Made by a program: the position numbers and the translations under genes. The notes beneath the pieces are model-generated. The model ran no database searches and was not told the DNA's origin. It saw nothing but the letters and a program-made list of their open reading frames with translations. 64,000 nt of DNA from Acanthopleura granulata (taxonomy: Eukaryota > Mollusca > Polyplacophora > Chitonida > Chitonidae): the NCBI GenBank assembly GCA_016165875.1, contig JABBOT010000004.1, positions 19,560,007 through 19,624,006 of the forward strand, written 5' to 3'. Below are positions 63,840 to 64,000 of this stretch, in pieces. The first letter of the stretch is position 1. Every line of letters starts with the position of its first letter.

Positions 63840-64000
63840 AAGGAAATAGGGACTCATGACGTCACAGATGCCGTCTCGAATGGTAGAAATATCTGGCCCT
63901 TGATTGGTTAAAATCGATAGCATGCATGGCGGATTGTGCGATTTTCCCAACGTTGTCGTTCTTCTTACTTTGAACGGCGATATCTAGGTTACTCTGGGTT
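63840..64000. promoter_or_regulatory. Promoter-like island at the window edge
   Basis: A perfect CRE, TGACGTCA, is at 63857-63864. An inverted CCAAT box (ATTGG) follows at 63903-63907, and CATGGCGGATT, a YY1-like motif, near 63925. The stretch is richer in CpG than its surroundings. Orientation is ambiguous: a gene could run right, out of the window, or left toward 63313. Confidence 0.35.

Overview
The window is nuclear DNA from an animal, most likely a mollusc (bivalve or gastropod). It has no bacterial features: no operons, no ribosome binding sites and no long uninterrupted genes. It is AT-rich, and its genes are short exons (33-269 nt) between GT...AG introns. It also carries many tRNA-derived SINEs, short interspersed repeats and TACATGTA-type palindromes of the kind common in molluscan genomes. 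The species cannot be named from the sequence.

Three conserved protein genes can be rebuilt exon by exon with every splice phase consistent. (1) 5788-25643, plus strand: a NIPA-like magnesium-transporter-family protein closest to NIPAL2, 12 coding exons, 389 residues. (2) 33619-39630, minus strand: RTF2, the replication-fork and spliceosome-associated zinc-binding protein, 8 exons, 301 residues. (3) 52699-59373, plus strand: UDP-glucose 4-epimerase GALE, 9 exons, 347 residues, with an intact active site. They belong to unrelated housekeeping functions (membrane transport, genome maintenance, galactose and nucleotide-sugar metabolism), and nothing suggests they work together.

Two weaker coding candidates are listed. 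One is a small gene facing RTF2 head to head (39718-42862, plus), built from three phase-compatible exons. The other is a coding-like stretch with a frame change near the right edge (62847-63313, minus). Neither matches a family I recognise.

Most of the remainder is intronic or intergenic sequence with repeats. These include four copies of one SINE family (one with a perfect 11-bp target duplication) and three copies of a second SINE family. There is a decayed LINE reverse transcriptase between a probable GALE promoter region and its first coding exon. A TA-flanked terminal-inverted-repeat element is present twice. Other repeats are a roughly 1-kb palindrome built of tandem units in NIPAL2 intron 1, a 41-bp minisatellite, and several unclassified repeat families present as direct or inverted pairs.

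I found no convincing new multi-gene biological system. The observations most worth following are the candidate gene opposite RTF2, the palindromic tandem array, the TIR element pair, and the unclassified repeat with two inverted copies.
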